From Lichenicoccus sp964242335 (GTDB lineage: Bacteria; Pseudomonadota; Alphaproteobacteria; Acetobacterales; Acetobacteraceae): 64,000 bases of DNA. Within the stretch, counting starts at the first letter, position 1; each line of letters starts with the position of its first letter. Positions 34,466 through 43,578 of this stretch are shown piece by piece. A model generated the notes under the pieces. That model worked only from the letters and a program-made list of their open reading frames with translations. It had not been told where the DNA came from and did not search any database. The stretch spans positions 27,211-91,210 of the forward strand of contig CAXTAY010000013.1 in NCBI GenBank assembly GCA_964242335.1. The letters are read 5' to 3'. A program made the translations under genes and the position numbers.

Positions 34466-36767
34466 GTCGCCAGCGTCTCAGGCGTAGCGCGTTCAGCACC
34501 ACGCTGACGCTGCTCAGCGCCATCGCGCCGCCGGCGACCGGCGGACTGAGCAGGCCGGCCGCGGCCAGCGGGATGCCGACGAGGTTGTAGACGAACGCCC
34601 AGAACAGGCCCTGGCGGATGCGCGCGGCGATCAGCCCGGCGATCTCGATCGCGTCCGCGACCAGGGCGGGATCGCTGCGCATCAGGGTGATGCCGGCGGC
34701 TTCGATCGCGGCATCGGTGCCGCCGCCCATGGCGATGCCGAGATCGGCGGCCGCCAGGGCCGGTGCGTCGTTGATCCCGTCGCCGACCATCGCCACCCTC
34801 GGGGCCGGGCTGCCGCGCAGCTCGCGCCGCAACGACGCGATCGCGCGGGCCTTCTGCTCGGGGGAGATCCCGGACAGCAGGCGGTCGACGCCGACCGCCT
34901 CGGCCACCCGCCGCGCCGCGCCCGGGCCGTCCCCGGTCAGCATCACCGACATGATCCCGCGCCGCGACAGGCGCGCCACCGTGTCGGCGGCACCGGGACG
35001 AACCGTGTCGCTGAAGCCGAGCAGCCCGATGATGCGGCTGCCGCCGTCGCGGCCGGCACGCCGCTCGGCCAGGAACGACACGGTGCCGCCCTCCGCATCG
35101 GCGCGTTCCGCCGCCTCGGCGAGTGGAGCGGGCATCGACAAGCCGTCCGCCTCGACCATGCGCCGGCTGCCGAGCAGCAGCGAGCGCCCGTCGACCCGTG
35201 CGGTGACGCCGCGCCCGGGCACCACGCTGAAACGCTCCGCCGAGCGGGTCGCCGCGTGACCGGAGGAGGCGCGCACCGCCTCGGCCAGCGGATGCTCGCT
35301 GCCGGCCTGCATCGCGGCCGCCAGCGACAGCAGCTCGGCCGCCTCGGCATACTGCCCCTCGCCGCCCGCAGGGATCACGCGGTCTAGTGCGGGACGGCCC
35401 TCGGTCAGGGTGCCGGTCTTGTCGAAGGCGACGATGCCGATGCCGCGACCCTGCTCGATCGCCGACGCATCGCGGATCAGGATGCCGGCCCGCGCCGCGG
35501 CGCCGATGCCGGCGACCAGAGCCGTGGGCGTGGCCAGGCCCAGCGCGCAGGGGCAGGCGATGACCAGCACCGATACCGCGTTCAGCAGCGCCGCCGAGCC
35601 GTGCCCGGTGATCGCCCACCAGGACAGGAAGGTGACCAGGGCGAGGGCCAGCACCACCGGCACGAAGATCGCGCTGACCCGGTCCACCAGGCGCTGCACC
35701 GGCGCGCGCGAGGCCTGCGCCGTCTCGATCAGCCGCACGATCGCGGCCAGGCGGGTCTCGGCGCCGACCGCCGAGGCCTCGATCACCAGGCGGCCATCCA
35801 CGACCAGGCCGCCGGCGATCACCCGGTCGCCGCGCGCCTTGCCGACCGGCCGGCTCTCGCCGGTGATCAGGGACTCGTCGACGCCGCTCTCGCCGTCGCG
35901 CACCAGGCCGTCGGCGGCGATCCGGCTGCCCGGCCGCGCCACCAGCAGGTCGCCGGCGCGAACCTCGCCCAGCGGCACCTGGCACTCGACGCCGGACTCC
36001 AGCCGGATCACGCTGTCCGGGCGCAGCGCCGACAGCGCGCGCACGGAGTCCGCCGCGCGCCGGCGTGCGCCGTGCTCGAGCCACTTGCCGAACAGGATGA
36101 AGGTGACGATCAGCGCGGAGCTCTCGAAATACAGCAGCGAGGAGCCGCGCAGCAGCTGCACCGTGCTGAGACCCCAGGCGGCCGACGAGCCGAGCGCCAC
36201 CAGCAGGTCCATGTTGCCGGTGCCGGCGCGCAGCGCAGACGCACCGGCGCGATAGAAGCGGCCGCCGAGCCAGAACTGCACCGGCGTCGCCAGCAGGAAC
36301 TGCAGCCAGCCCGGCAGCATCGCCCATGCCGCCAGCCTGTCCTGGTGCAGCAGGCCGAACAGCGGGTGCAGCAGCATCGACAGCAGCAGCGGCGCCGAGA
36401 GCAGGCATGCCAGGATCAGGTGCAGCCGCTCTCGACGATCCGCCTCGGCGTCGCCCGGCCGTCCGGACGCGTCGTCGCGGAGCAGCGTGGCGCCGTAGCC
36501 GGCCTCGACCACCGCCGCCTCCAGCCGCGCGGCCAGCGACGCATCGTCCTCGGCGCGGTCGGTGCCGAGCGAGACCCTCGCCTGGTCGGTGGCGAGGTTG
36601 ACCGACACTGAGAGCACGCCGTCGCTGCGCGACAGGGCGCGCTCGACCCGGCCGGCACAGGAAGCGCAGCTCATCCCGGTGATGGCGAGATCGACCTGCC
36701 TCGCCCGCGATGCGCCGACGCCGTCCCGCGCACTGTCCGGCGGGACCGGGATCACCATGGCGTCCAT
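34413..36767 (-). CDS. copA: Copper-exporting P1B-type ATPase
   Basis: A 784-residue Cu(I) ATPase. An N-terminal heavy-metal domain has GMSCASC (Cys34 and Cys37), the actuator loop TGES is at 302-305, and the membrane metal site CPC is at 405-407. The phosphorylation motif DKTGT starts at Asp449, the HP signature is at 492-493, GDGINDAP is at 662-669, and YN with ALSSVSVVLNA in the last helices defines the Cu(I) group. It pumps cytoplasmic copper to the periplasm. ATG 36767 is preceded by GGAGGAG. The last 17 residues (after PDR) are encoded inside a dispersed repeat, so they are not part of the conserved fold. Confidence 0.95.
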   Translation of the reverse strand: MDAMVIPVPPDSARDGVGASRARQVDLAITGMSCASCAGRVERALSRSDGVLSVSVNLATDQARVSLGTDRAEDDASLAARLEAAVVEAGYGATLLRDDASGRPGDAEADRRERLHLILACLLSAPLLLSMLLHPLFGLLHQDRLAAWAMLPGWLQFLLATPVQFWLGGRFYRAGASALRAGTGNMDLLVALGSSAAWGLSTVQLLRGSSLLYFESSALIVTFILFGKWLEHGARRRAADSVRALSALRPDSVIRLESGVECQVPLGEVRAGDLLVARPGSRIAADGLVRDGESGVDESLITGESRPVGKARGDRVIAGGLVVDGRLVIEASAVGAETRLAAIVRLIETAQASRAPVQRLVDRVSAIFVPVVLALALVTFLSWWAITGHGSAALLNAVSVLVIACPCALGLATPTALVAGIGAAARAGILIRDASAIEQGRGIGIVAFDKTGTLTEGRPALDRVIPAGGEGQYAEAAELLSLAAAMQAGSEHPLAEAVRASSGHAATRSAERFSVVPGRGVTARVDGRSLLLGSRRMVEADGLSMPAPLAEAAERADAEGGTVSFLAERRAGRDGGSRIIGLLGFSDTVRPGAADTVARLSRRGIMSVMLTGDGPGAARRVAEAVGVDRLLSGISPEQKARAIASLRRELRGSPAPRVAMVGDGINDAPALAAADLGIAMGGGTDAAIEAAGITLMRSDPALVADAIEIAGLIAARIRQGLFWAFVYNLVGIPLAAAGLLSPPVAGGAMALSSVSVVLNALRLRRWRPDRSPGPPAPAGQGQRP

Positions 36768-37069
36768 GCGTGCTCCTCCACTCGCTTCCTGCCTGCGAGC
36801 ATATAGTGCGTCGCGACGGCCAGGACGAGCAGCCGGCCGGGAACGCTCACGCGACGGCTCGGCCGCCCCGGATCGGCCGGCGCCGCAACCGTTCTGGCCA
36901 AGAAACTGTTCTAGCGGAACTGCACGATCCAGTTCATGAAAACTCACGACCGGAGCCGTACCGACGCTTGCGGTCCGTCGCCGGTGCTTTATGTCTTGCT
37001 TCCCGGACCAGCGAGGTCGGCGCACCAACACAGACAGGGTCAACCCTGCACCGGAGCGAGATCGACGGC
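36768..37069. promoter_or_regulatory. 302-base spacer between copA and a small divergent gene
   Basis: No gene is supported here. A perfect 19-base inverted repeat, GAACTG-N7-CAGTTC, lies at 36918-36936, with extra GTTC copies at 36909-36912 and 36894-36897. A CTATATGC sequence near 36815 could be a minus-strand -10 for copA. The CueR-type operator ACCTTCC-N7-GGAAGGT was looked for and not found. Nothing else stands out. Confidence 0.4.
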
Positions 37070-37336
37070 ATGAAGCACCACACCCCCCGGACGTCGGCAG
37101 CGCGCCGCGCCCTGGCCAGCTTCGGCGACAGCCACGCGGCATCGGAACTGCTCAGCGCCGATCTGTGGTTCCTGGAGAACTGGGAGAGCAACCCGGCACC
37201 TGGCACCGCCGCGGCGCTTCGCGTCGGCCAGATCCGGCGCGCCAATCCACAGCTCGCCGAAGAAATCCGCTGCGAGGTGCTGCGTCGTACCCTGAGCGCG
37301 GAGGCAGGCGCCCCTCCCCGACGCCGTCCCGACTGA
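37070..37336 (+). CDS. Small hypothetical protein, 88 residues
   Basis: An 88-residue reading frame with GGAGCGAG ahead of the ATG. The protein is basic at both ends, with a central acidic/aromatic stretch (LWFLENWESNPAPG) and a predicted helical remainder. No signal peptide, membrane segment or known motif was seen. It sits between copA and trpF and converges on trpF with 21 bases between. Support is the ribosome-binding site and codon pattern only; it was not recognised. Confidence 0.45.
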   Translation: MKHHTPRTSAARRALASFGDSHAASELLSADLWFLENWESNPAPGTAAALRVGQIRRANPQLAEEIRCEVLRRTLSAEAGAPPRRRPD

Positions 37337-37357
37337 GCCGGCGTCCGCGCCGCGCGA

Positions 37358-38011
37358 TCAGGGGAGTTCGGAGGTCGAGAGGGCGGAGAGCTCGGCTTTC
37401 GCCGCGCGGATGAAGGCCGCGACGCGCTGCGGATCCTTGACCCCGGGGCTCGCCTCCACGCCGGACGACACGTCCACCGCCGCCGCACCGCTGAGGCCGA
37501 TCGCACGGGCGACGTTGTCGGCATCCAGGCCGCCGGCGAGCAGCCAGGGCACCGGGGCGCTCCAGCCTCTCGGCAGGGTCCAGTCGATCGCGCGCCCGTT
37601 GCCCCCCGGACGCGCCCCCCCCGCCGGCGGACGGCTCTCGATCAGCAGCCGGTCGGCGTGCGTCTCGCGCGGCAGGTCCTCGGCGGCACCGACCGGGCAG
37701 GCGAGCCAGACCGGCAGGCCGAAGCGCGCGCCGATCGCCTGCGCCCGCTCCGGCGTGTCGTAGAGCTGCAGACCGTCGAGCGGCAGCCGGTCCAGGCAGG
37801 CCTCGATCTCGGCGTCGAGCGGGCGGACGAACAGGCCGATCCGTCCGGCGGTGCCGGGGTGACGCGCCGCCAGCACCGCCGCCTGCGCCGGCGTCACCGC
37901 GCGCGGCGAGCGGGCGAAGAACACGAACCCGACCCAGTCCGCCCCGTGCGCGACCGCGGCATCGAACCCCGCGGCCTCGGACAGGCCGCAGATCTTGACC
38001 CCGATGCTCAT
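37358..38011 (-). CDS. trpF: Phosphoribosylanthranilate isomerase
   Basis: A 217-residue TIM barrel. Catalytic Cys8 is in VKICGL, the general acid Asp is in the AVDVSSGVE region with GVKD just after, and WLLAGGLDADNV is the phosphate loop. It performs the Amadori step of tryptophan synthesis. Its ATG overlaps the pyrF stop by four bases. trpB and trpA, often next in alphaproteobacteria, are not downstream here; the next gene is convergent. Confidence 0.95.
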   Translation of the reverse strand: MSIGVKICGLSEAAGFDAAVAHGADWVGFVFFARSPRAVTPAQAAVLAARHPGTAGRIGLFVRPLDAEIEACLDRLPLDGLQLYDTPERAQAIGARFGLPVWLACPVGAAEDLPRETHADRLLIESRPPAGGARPGGNGRAIDWTLPRGWSAPVPWLLAGGLDADNVARAIGLSGAAAVDVSSGVEASPGVKDPQRVAAFIRAAKAELSALSTSELP

Positions 38012-38772
38012 GCGAGATTCGCGAGCATCGCCGCGATCGCCGCCGCGGCGGCGGCGGGATCGGGGACCTGCGTGATCGGCCGGCCGACGACGATCCAGTC
38101 GGCACCGGCGTCGCGCGCCGCGTCGGGCGTCATCACCCGCTTCTGGTCGCCGGGCGCGGCACCGGCCGGCCGCACCCCCGGCACCACCAGGACCGGCGCC
38201 TCGCCGAGCGCGTCGCGCAGCGGCGCGATCTCGTGCGGCGAGCAGACCAGTCCGTCGGCGCCGGCCCGCATCGCCAACCGGCCGAGACGCAGCACCTGCT
38301 GGCGTATCCCGCCGGAGACCCCGGTCTGGTGCAGCATCTCGGCATCCAGGCTGGTCAGCACCGTGACCGCCAGCAGCAGCGGCCGGACGGACCCGCCGAA
38401 CGCCTGGTCGCGCGCGCCGCGCGCCGCCTCGATCATCGCCGAGCCGCCCTGGGCGTGCAGGGTCAGCATCGCCGGGGCGACCGGCGCCAGGGCGCGGATC
38501 GCCGCCGCCACCGTGTTGGGAATGTCGTGCAGCTTGAGATCGAGGAACAGCGCGCGGTCGCCGGCCACCCGGCGCAGCGCCGCCGGCCCCTGGGCGCAGC
38601 AGAACTCCAGCCCCAGCTTGAGCGCGTCGACGTGCGGCCCGAGCGTTCGCGCCCAGCCTGCCGCCTGTTCCGCGTCGTGGGTGTCGAGGGCGACGATCAG
38701 GCGGGTGCGGCGGCCGGCTCGGGCCGGGTCCGGCGTCGGTTCCAGCTCCCGGTCGGGCTCCCGGTCGGGCAT
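38008..38772 (-). CDS. pyrF: Orotidine 5'-phosphate decarboxylase
   Basis: A 254-residue enzyme of the bacterial type. The conserved DLKLHDIPNT supplies the Asp-Lys-Asp catalytic array, LIVALDTHD begins the barrel, and VVPGVRPAG is the phosphate-binding loop. It makes UMP in pyrimidine synthesis. A 20-residue acidic/basic N-terminal extension precedes the barrel; a later start is possible. It lies between lapA (11 bases) and trpF (overlapping), forming one operon. Confidence 0.95.
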   Translation of the reverse strand: MPDREPDRELEPTPDPARAGRRTRLIVALDTHDAEQAAGWARTLGPHVDALKLGLEFCCAQGPAALRRVAGDRALFLDLKLHDIPNTVAAAIRALAPVAPAMLTLHAQGGSAMIEAARGARDQAFGGSVRPLLLAVTVLTSLDAEMLHQTGVSGGIRQQVLRLGRLAMRAGADGLVCSPHEIAPLRDALGEAPVLVVPGVRPAGAAPGDQKRVMTPDAARDAGADWIVVGRPITQVPDPAAAAAAIAAMLANLA

Positions 38773-38783
38773 CCGCGGCCGGT

Positions 38784-39158
38784 TCAGACGACCGAGGGCG
38801 GTGGCGGCGGCTGCAGCACATAGGGCGCCGAACCGATCCCCTGGCGTGTCGGATGCGCCTGGGCCGCCATCTGGGCCGCCGCCTGGGCGAGCTGCAGCCT
38901 AAGCTCGGCCAGCTGCGCCTCGAGGCCGCGCACCGACTGCTCAGCGCGTCGGGCGCGACGGCGCTGACGCAGCTCGGCGAACCAAACCGCCAGAGCGCCG
39001 ACCAGGAAGAACACCACCGCCACCACCATCACCAGCACCGCCGGCGAGGTCTGCCGGCTGTAGCCGCCCGGCATGGAGATGGTGACGATCTCCTGGTTGT
39101 AGATGGCGAACACGACCAGGGCGGCCAGGAAGGGCAGCGTGATGAACAGGCGCAGCAT
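38784..39158 (-). CDS. LapA-domain (DUF1049) inner-membrane protein
   Basis: A 124-residue protein starting at ATG 39158. Two hydrophobic helices (LFITLPFLAALVVFAIYN and SPAVLVMVVAVVFFLVGALAVWF) flank a short loop, followed by an Arg-rich cytoplasmic coiled segment and a Pro-rich tail. This is the LapA/YciS layout, involved in control of lipopolysaccharide synthesis in enterobacteria. Linkage to trpF or pyrF is common in alphaproteobacteria. The role here is inferred from the family. Confidence 0.8.
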   Translation of the reverse strand: MLRLFITLPFLAALVVFAIYNQEIVTISMPGGYSRQTSPAVLVMVVAVVFFLVGALAVWFAELRQRRRARRAEQSVRGLEAQLAELRLQLAQAAAQMAAQAHPTRQGIGSAPYVLQPPPPPSVV

Positions 39159-39319
39159 TTCCGGCACTCGTCTCCATGATCCGCCGAACCGGGGACACCG
39201 TTCCAGATTGCCGCATCCCCCGATCCGGCGCGAGTCCCCCCTCCTCCACCCGGCGTCGAGGCGGGCTTGCCGGCGGCAGGCGCGCATGGTCTCGTTCGCT
39301 GCGTCAGCCGGAGGGTCGC

Positions 39320-39619
39320 ATGAGCGAGATCGTCACGCTCGACCATGTGCGCAATGCCAGGGCCCGGGAGGACTCGCTGTGGGCGGTGATCGCGACCGCC
39401 GGGCGCATCCAGCGTGTCGCCGAGATCTATCCGAGCCGCGATGCGGCACTGGCCGACCGCAGCTGGCGCGAGCAGCAGGTGCGGGCCTACGCCCAGTTCC
39501 TGCGCACCGCCCGGCAGCCGCTGCCGCGCTACAGCGTGACGCCGATCCGCCGCAGCGACCTGCCGCGGAGCTGGACGCCGCTGCCCGCACTCGGGTTCCT
39601 GCGCGGCCGGTTCGTCTGA
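39320..39619 (+). CDS. Hypothetical protein, 99 residues
   Basis: A 99-residue frame with GGAGGG before its ATG. The first 60 residues look like a small alpha/beta or helical protein with many charged residues (DHVRNARAREDSLWAVIATAG), and the tail is basic and Pro-rich. No membrane segment or known motif was seen. It is divergent from lapA and 105 bases upstream of secB in the same direction. Not recognised. Confidence 0.5.
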   Translation: MSEIVTLDHVRNARAREDSLWAVIATAGRIQRVAEIYPSRDAALADRSWREQQVRAYAQFLRTARQPLPRYSVTPIRRSDLPRSWTPLPALGFLRGRFV

Positions 39620-39724
39620 GGGCGCGGCACCGCTGCGCCCGCCCGATGCGCCCGATGACCTCGCCGGGATGCGCGGGCTGCTGTAGCGTGGTGGCGGCAG
39701 GACAACTCGGATAGGTCGCGGATC

Positions 39725-40261
39725 ATGTCGGAGCAAACACAGGCCGCGGATCAGGTGCCGGCGCCGCCGCTGCTGCTCAACACGCAGTACATCAAGGAGC
39801 TCTCGTTCCGGGTGCCCGGCGCGCCCTCGATCTACGCCAACCTGCCCGAGCGGCCGCACGTGGTGCTGGCGCTCGACGTGCTGGTGCGGCCGATCCCCGA
39901 AGGCGTGCCGCAGCCGATCTTCGAGGTGACGCTGACCGTGAAATGCGAGGCGACCGTGACCGCGCCCGCGGAGGGCGCGCCGCCCCCCGCCATCGCCTAC
40001 CAGATCGAGCTCGGCTATGCCGGGATCTTCACCCTGGCCCAGGTGCCGCAGAGTGCGCTCGAGCCGGTCCTGCTGGCGGAGTGCCCGCGGCTGCTGTTCC
40101 CGTTCGCACGCAGCCTGCTGGCGTCGATCACCCGCGAGGCCGGCTTCGCACCGGTGCTGCTGCAGCCGCTGGACTTCGTCGCCTTCTGGCAGACCAAGCG
40201 TCAGCAGAATGCCCAGGCGGCGGCCCAGGCAGCCACCCAGGCGGCGAACCGCGGCCGGTAA
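39725..40261 (+). CDS. secB: Protein-export chaperone SecB
   Basis: A 178-residue protein. The core shows QYIKELSFRVPGAP near the start, YQIELGYAGIFTLAQVP in the middle and CPRLLFPFARSLLASITREAGFAPVLLQPLDF toward the end; that last block is the SecB signature (split here from the preceding LLAE). A 20-residue Gln/Ala tail and an Ala/Pro insertion near residue 80 make it longer than the enterobacterial protein. It holds secretory precursors unfolded and hands them to SecA. Confidence 0.94.
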   Translation: MSEQTQAADQVPAPPLLLNTQYIKELSFRVPGAPSIYANLPERPHVVLALDVLVRPIPEGVPQPIFEVTLTVKCEATVTAPAEGAPPPAIAYQIELGYAGIFTLAQVPQSALEPVLLAECPRLLFPFARSLLASITREAGFAPVLLQPLDFVAFWQTKRQQNAQAAAQAATQAANRGR

Positions 40262-40376
40262 GCCCGATCCGTTGCGTCACCGATCCTGCATCATTACGGT
40301 ATCGTTCACTAAAACTTGACGCTCATGCGCGAGGCGATGTTAATCTTGGCAGGCACAACGGTGTCTCGCAGGCGCA
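40262..40376 (+). promoter_or_regulatory. Short spacer with a candidate promoter before the GT2-GT4 fusion gene
   Basis: TTGACG at 40316-40321 is a good -35. Eighteen bases on, TTAATC at 40340-40345 is only a weak -10. No strong ribosome-binding site precedes the ATG at 40377. The assignment is tentative. Confidence 0.3.
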
Positions 40377-43300
40377 ATGATCGTGAACGACACCCGGATC
40401 GGTTCGCTTTCCGATCATGACCGGCATCCCGACCTGGTCAACTACGAGCCGGTCCGACGCCGCAGCACCTGGTCGATGTTCGATGCCGCCTGGTATCTCG
40501 CGCGCTATCCGGAGGCGGCCGAGGAGATGGAGCGGTCGGGCGTGACCGACGCGGAACATTTCTACCGCGAGCAGGGAGCTCGGCTCGGCCACTCGCCCAA
40601 CATGTATTTCGACGAGACGTACTACCTGCGCGAAAACGTCGACGTCGCGATGCATGTCGCCTCCGGATCGATCGCCTCCGGGTTCGATCACTACTGCAGC
40701 GACGGCCACCGCGAGCGCTCGCCGCACTGGCTGTTCTCCGAGAAGTTCTATCGCACCGAGAACCCGGACATCACCCGCGGCGTGCTGGACCGGCACGGCC
40801 TGGTCAACGGCTACGACCACTACCTCTCGCTCGGCGATCGCGGCTTTCGCAGCGGGCACTGGCTGTTCGACCCGATGCTGTATCGCAACAACAAGGCGGA
40901 GCAGGATCAGGCGGATCCCGGGACCGGCGGGTCGTTCGTGCAGTTCCTCGCCGGCGGCTGCATCTCCGGCACGCTGTCGCGCGTGTCCTGGTATTTCGAC
41001 CCGCGCTGGTACCTCGACAGCTACCCGGAGGTGCAGGAGGAGCTCGATGCCGGACGCTGGAGCTGCGCCCTGCACCACTTCCTGTGCAACCCGACGCCGC
41101 AGCGCTACCAGGCGCTGGAGTGGTTCTCCGAGGCGCACTACGCCGAGACCTATCCGGACGTGCAGGACGCGGTGGATGCCGGGCGCTTCCGCAGCGGCTA
41201 CGAGCATTTCATCAAGCACGGCGCCGCCGAGCGACGCCGCCCGCATCCCGACATCGACCTGCTGCACTACTTCCTCAGCGGGCGCGTGCAGGCGGACCTC
41301 GAGGGCGGCGCCTTCCGCGACGCGTTCGCGCACTGGCTGTCGCGGCTGAGCAGCGGCCAGCTTGCACGGACCGCCGAACCGGTCGCCGAGCAGCAATCTA
41401 AGCAGCTGTTCGCGCGCGCCGCCGACAACATGCTGCCGCAGCTCGCCCGGCGCGGGCTCGACTTCAGCGTGTCGGGCGCCGCCGAGCTCAGCGTCATCGT
41501 GGTGCTGCACAACCAGTTCGCACTCACGATGATGGCGATGGCCTCGCTGCGCGCCAACTTCGTCGGCGCCATCGAGCTGATCCTGGTCGATAGCGGCTCG
41601 TACGACGACACCCGCCATATCGAGCGCACCATCACCGGGGCCAAGCTGATCCGCTTCCCGTACAATGCCGGCTTCGTGGAGTCCTGCAACACGGCACTCG
41701 CCCACGTCAGCGCGCCGGCGGTGCTCTACCTGAACAACGATCTGCTGCTGGGCCCCGATGCGTGCCGGCTCGCCCTCGACCGGCTGTTCTCCGCACCCGA
41801 CATCGGCGCGGTGGGCGGCAAGCTGATCCGCACCCACGGCCAGCTGCAGGAGGCGGGCTCGATCATCTGGCGCGACGGCACCACCTTCGGCTACCTGCGC
41901 GACGGCGACCCGAACGCGCCGGAAGCCAACTTCGTGCGCGAGGTCGATTACTGCTCCGGCGCCTTCCTGATGCTGCGCAGCGAGGAGGTCCGCCGCCTCG
42001 GCGGCTTCGACGACGACTACCGGCCGGCCTACTACGAGGAGGCGGACCTCTGCGTGCGGCTGCGCAAGTCGGGCTGGCGGATCCTCTACGATCCCTCGGT
42101 GGTCATCCAGCACTTCGAGTACGGCTCCGCCGACGCGACCGCCTCGACCCGGCTGATGCAGCGCAACCACCGCATCTTCGTCTCCAAGCACCTGGACTAC
42201 CTGCGCTACCAGCACCCCCCGGCGCGCCGGCACGCGGTGCATGCCCGCTCGCCGCGACAGCATGCCCAGCCGGCCCAACCCCACGCCGCCCAGTTCCAGG
42301 CGGGCCAGTTCCAGGCGGGCCAGTTCCAGGCGGGCCAGTTCCAGGCAGTGCCACCCGAGGCGGGAGCTGCGCAGGCGGGTCATGCGCATCCCGGTCGCGG
42401 TCCGGCCAATCCCGCCCTGCGCATCCTGTTCATCGAGGACCGCATTCCGCTGCGCCGCCTCGGCGCCGGCTACGTGCGCTCGAACGACATCATCCACGCG
42501 ATGAGCGGGCTCGGCCACCTGGTCAGCGTGTTTCCGATCTACAGGGCGACCGCGAGCCCGATCGAGATCTATCGCGACATGCCGGAGACCGCCGAGGTGC
42601 TCTACGAGCGCGGCATGGAGGTGCTGGCCGACTTCATCGCCGAGCGCTCGGGCTATTACGACATCGTCTGGGTCGGGCGGACGCACAACCTCGAGCGGCT
42701 GCTGCCGATCCTGGAGGACGGCTCGGCGGCCCTTCCCTCGCACGGCTTCGTGCTCGACACCGAGGCGGTCGCCGCACCGCGGCAGGCGGCACAGAACCGC
42801 GTGCTCGGGCTGCCGCACCTCGTCAGCCTCGACCAGGCGCTGCGGGCCGAGCTCGCCTGCGCCTATTTCTGCCAGAAGATCATCGCCGTGAACGGTTGCG
42901 ACGCCGAGCTGGTGCGCCGTGCCGGCCACCACAACGTGGCGGTGCTGGGACACATGAAGCAGCCCTGCCCCACGCCCTCGAGCTGGAGCCAGCGGCGCGA
43001 CCTGCTGTTCCTGGGCGCGATCCATGACCCGGGCTCGCCCAACCATGACAGCCTGGAGTGGTTCATCGAGTGCGTGCTGCCGCTGCTCGAGGGCAGGCTG
43101 CCGCCCGACGCGCGCTTCACCGTGGCCGGCTTCGTGCGGCGCGGCATCGACCTTTCCGAGCTCGGACGCCATCCCAGGGTCGACCTGATCGGGCCGGTCG
43201 ACGACCTCACGGCGCTGTACGACAGCCACCGCGTGTTCGTCGCACCCACCCGCTTCGCCGGAGGCATCCCGTTCAAGGTGCACGAGGCGGCGAGCTACGG

Positions 43301-43562
43301 CGTGCCGGTGGTGGCCACCGACCTGCTCTGCCGGCAGGTCGGCTGGCACCCGGGCTCGGAGATCATCTCCGGCGGCACCGACGATCCGCAGCGTTTCGCC
43401 GATGGCGTCGTCGCCCTCTACGACCAGATCGAGACCTGGAACACCGTGCGGCGCGGCGCGCTCAACCGGCTGCACCAGGAAAACAACCAAGCCGACTATG
43501 TCGACAGCCTGCGGCACATCCTGCACGATGTCGCGACCGGAGGATTCACCCCGGCCGGATAG
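40377..43562 (+). CDS. Multidomain glycosyltransferase: repeat region, GT2 domain, GT4-like domain
   Basis: A 1061-residue cytoplasmic protein. Residues 30-300 hold five or six degenerate copies of a 40-50-residue unit of the form WYL-x-YP-(E/D)V...G...HY/HF..G..ER. A GT2 domain spans about 368-615 (LSVIVVLHNQ, LILVDSGSYDD, YLNNDLLL, and EEADLCVRLRKSGW with the catalytic acidic residues). A Gln-rich linker (638-657) is made by a 15-bp minisatellite. Residues 680-1061 form a GT4-like domain with FVAPTRFAGGIPFKVHEA. It probably adds two sugars to an exopolysaccharide. No membrane helix is present. Confidence 0.85.
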   Translation: MIVNDTRIGSLSDHDRHPDLVNYEPVRRRSTWSMFDAAWYLARYPEAAEEMERSGVTDAEHFYREQGARLGHSPNMYFDETYYLRENVDVAMHVASGSIASGFDHYCSDGHRERSPHWLFSEKFYRTENPDITRGVLDRHGLVNGYDHYLSLGDRGFRSGHWLFDPMLYRNNKAEQDQADPGTGGSFVQFLAGGCISGTLSRVSWYFDPRWYLDSYPEVQEELDAGRWSCALHHFLCNPTPQRYQALEWFSEAHYAETYPDVQDAVDAGRFRSGYEHFIKHGAAERRRPHPDIDLLHYFLSGRVQADLEGGAFRDAFAHWLSRLSSGQLARTAEPVAEQQSKQLFARAADNMLPQLARRGLDFSVSGAAELSVIVVLHNQFALTMMAMASLRANFVGAIELILVDSGSYDDTRHIERTITGAKLIRFPYNAGFVESCNTALAHVSAPAVLYLNNDLLLGPDACRLALDRLFSAPDIGAVGGKLIRTHGQLQEAGSIIWRDGTTFGYLRDGDPNAPEANFVREVDYCSGAFLMLRSEEVRRLGGFDDDYRPAYYEEADLCVRLRKSGWRILYDPSVVIQHFEYGSADATASTRLMQRNHRIFVSKHLDYLRYQHPPARRHAVHARSPRQHAQPAQPHAAQFQAGQFQAGQFQAGQFQAVPPEAGAAQAGHAHPGRGPANPALRILFIEDRIPLRRLGAGYVRSNDIIHAMSGLGHLVSVFPIYRATASPIEIYRDMPETAEVLYERGMEVLADFIAERSGYYDIVWVGRTHNLERLLPILEDGSAALPSHGFVLDTEAVAAPRQAAQNRVLGLPHLVSLDQALRAELACAYFCQKIIAVNGCDAELVRRAGHHNVAVLGHMKQPCPTPSSWSQRRDLLFLGAIHDPGSPNHDSLEWFIECVLPLLEGRLPPDARFTVAGFVRRGIDLSELGRHPRVDLIGPVDDLTALYDSHRVFVAPTRFAGGIPFKVHEAASYGVPVVATDLLCRQVGWHPGSEIISGGTDDPQRFADGVVALYDQIETWNTVRRGALNRLHQENNQADYVDSLRHILHDVATGGFTPAG
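42291..42345 (+). repeat. 15-bp minisatellite in the glycosyltransferase linker
   Basis: CAGTTCCAGGCGGGC occurs three times without change (42291-42335) plus a partial fourth copy. It encodes QFQAG repeats between the GT2 and GT4-like domains. The unit length keeps the frame whatever the copy number. Confidence 0.9.
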
Positions 43563-43578
43563 CGGGGCGTGTGCCGTC

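Noticed and set aside
36768..37069. A CueR operator in front of copA
   Set aside because: The ACCTTCC-N7-GGAAGGT element was looked for on both strands and is not there; only an unrelated inverted repeat was found.
42291..42345. CRISPR-like array
   Set aside because: The repeats are 15 bp, directly adjacent without spacers, and in frame inside a protein gene.
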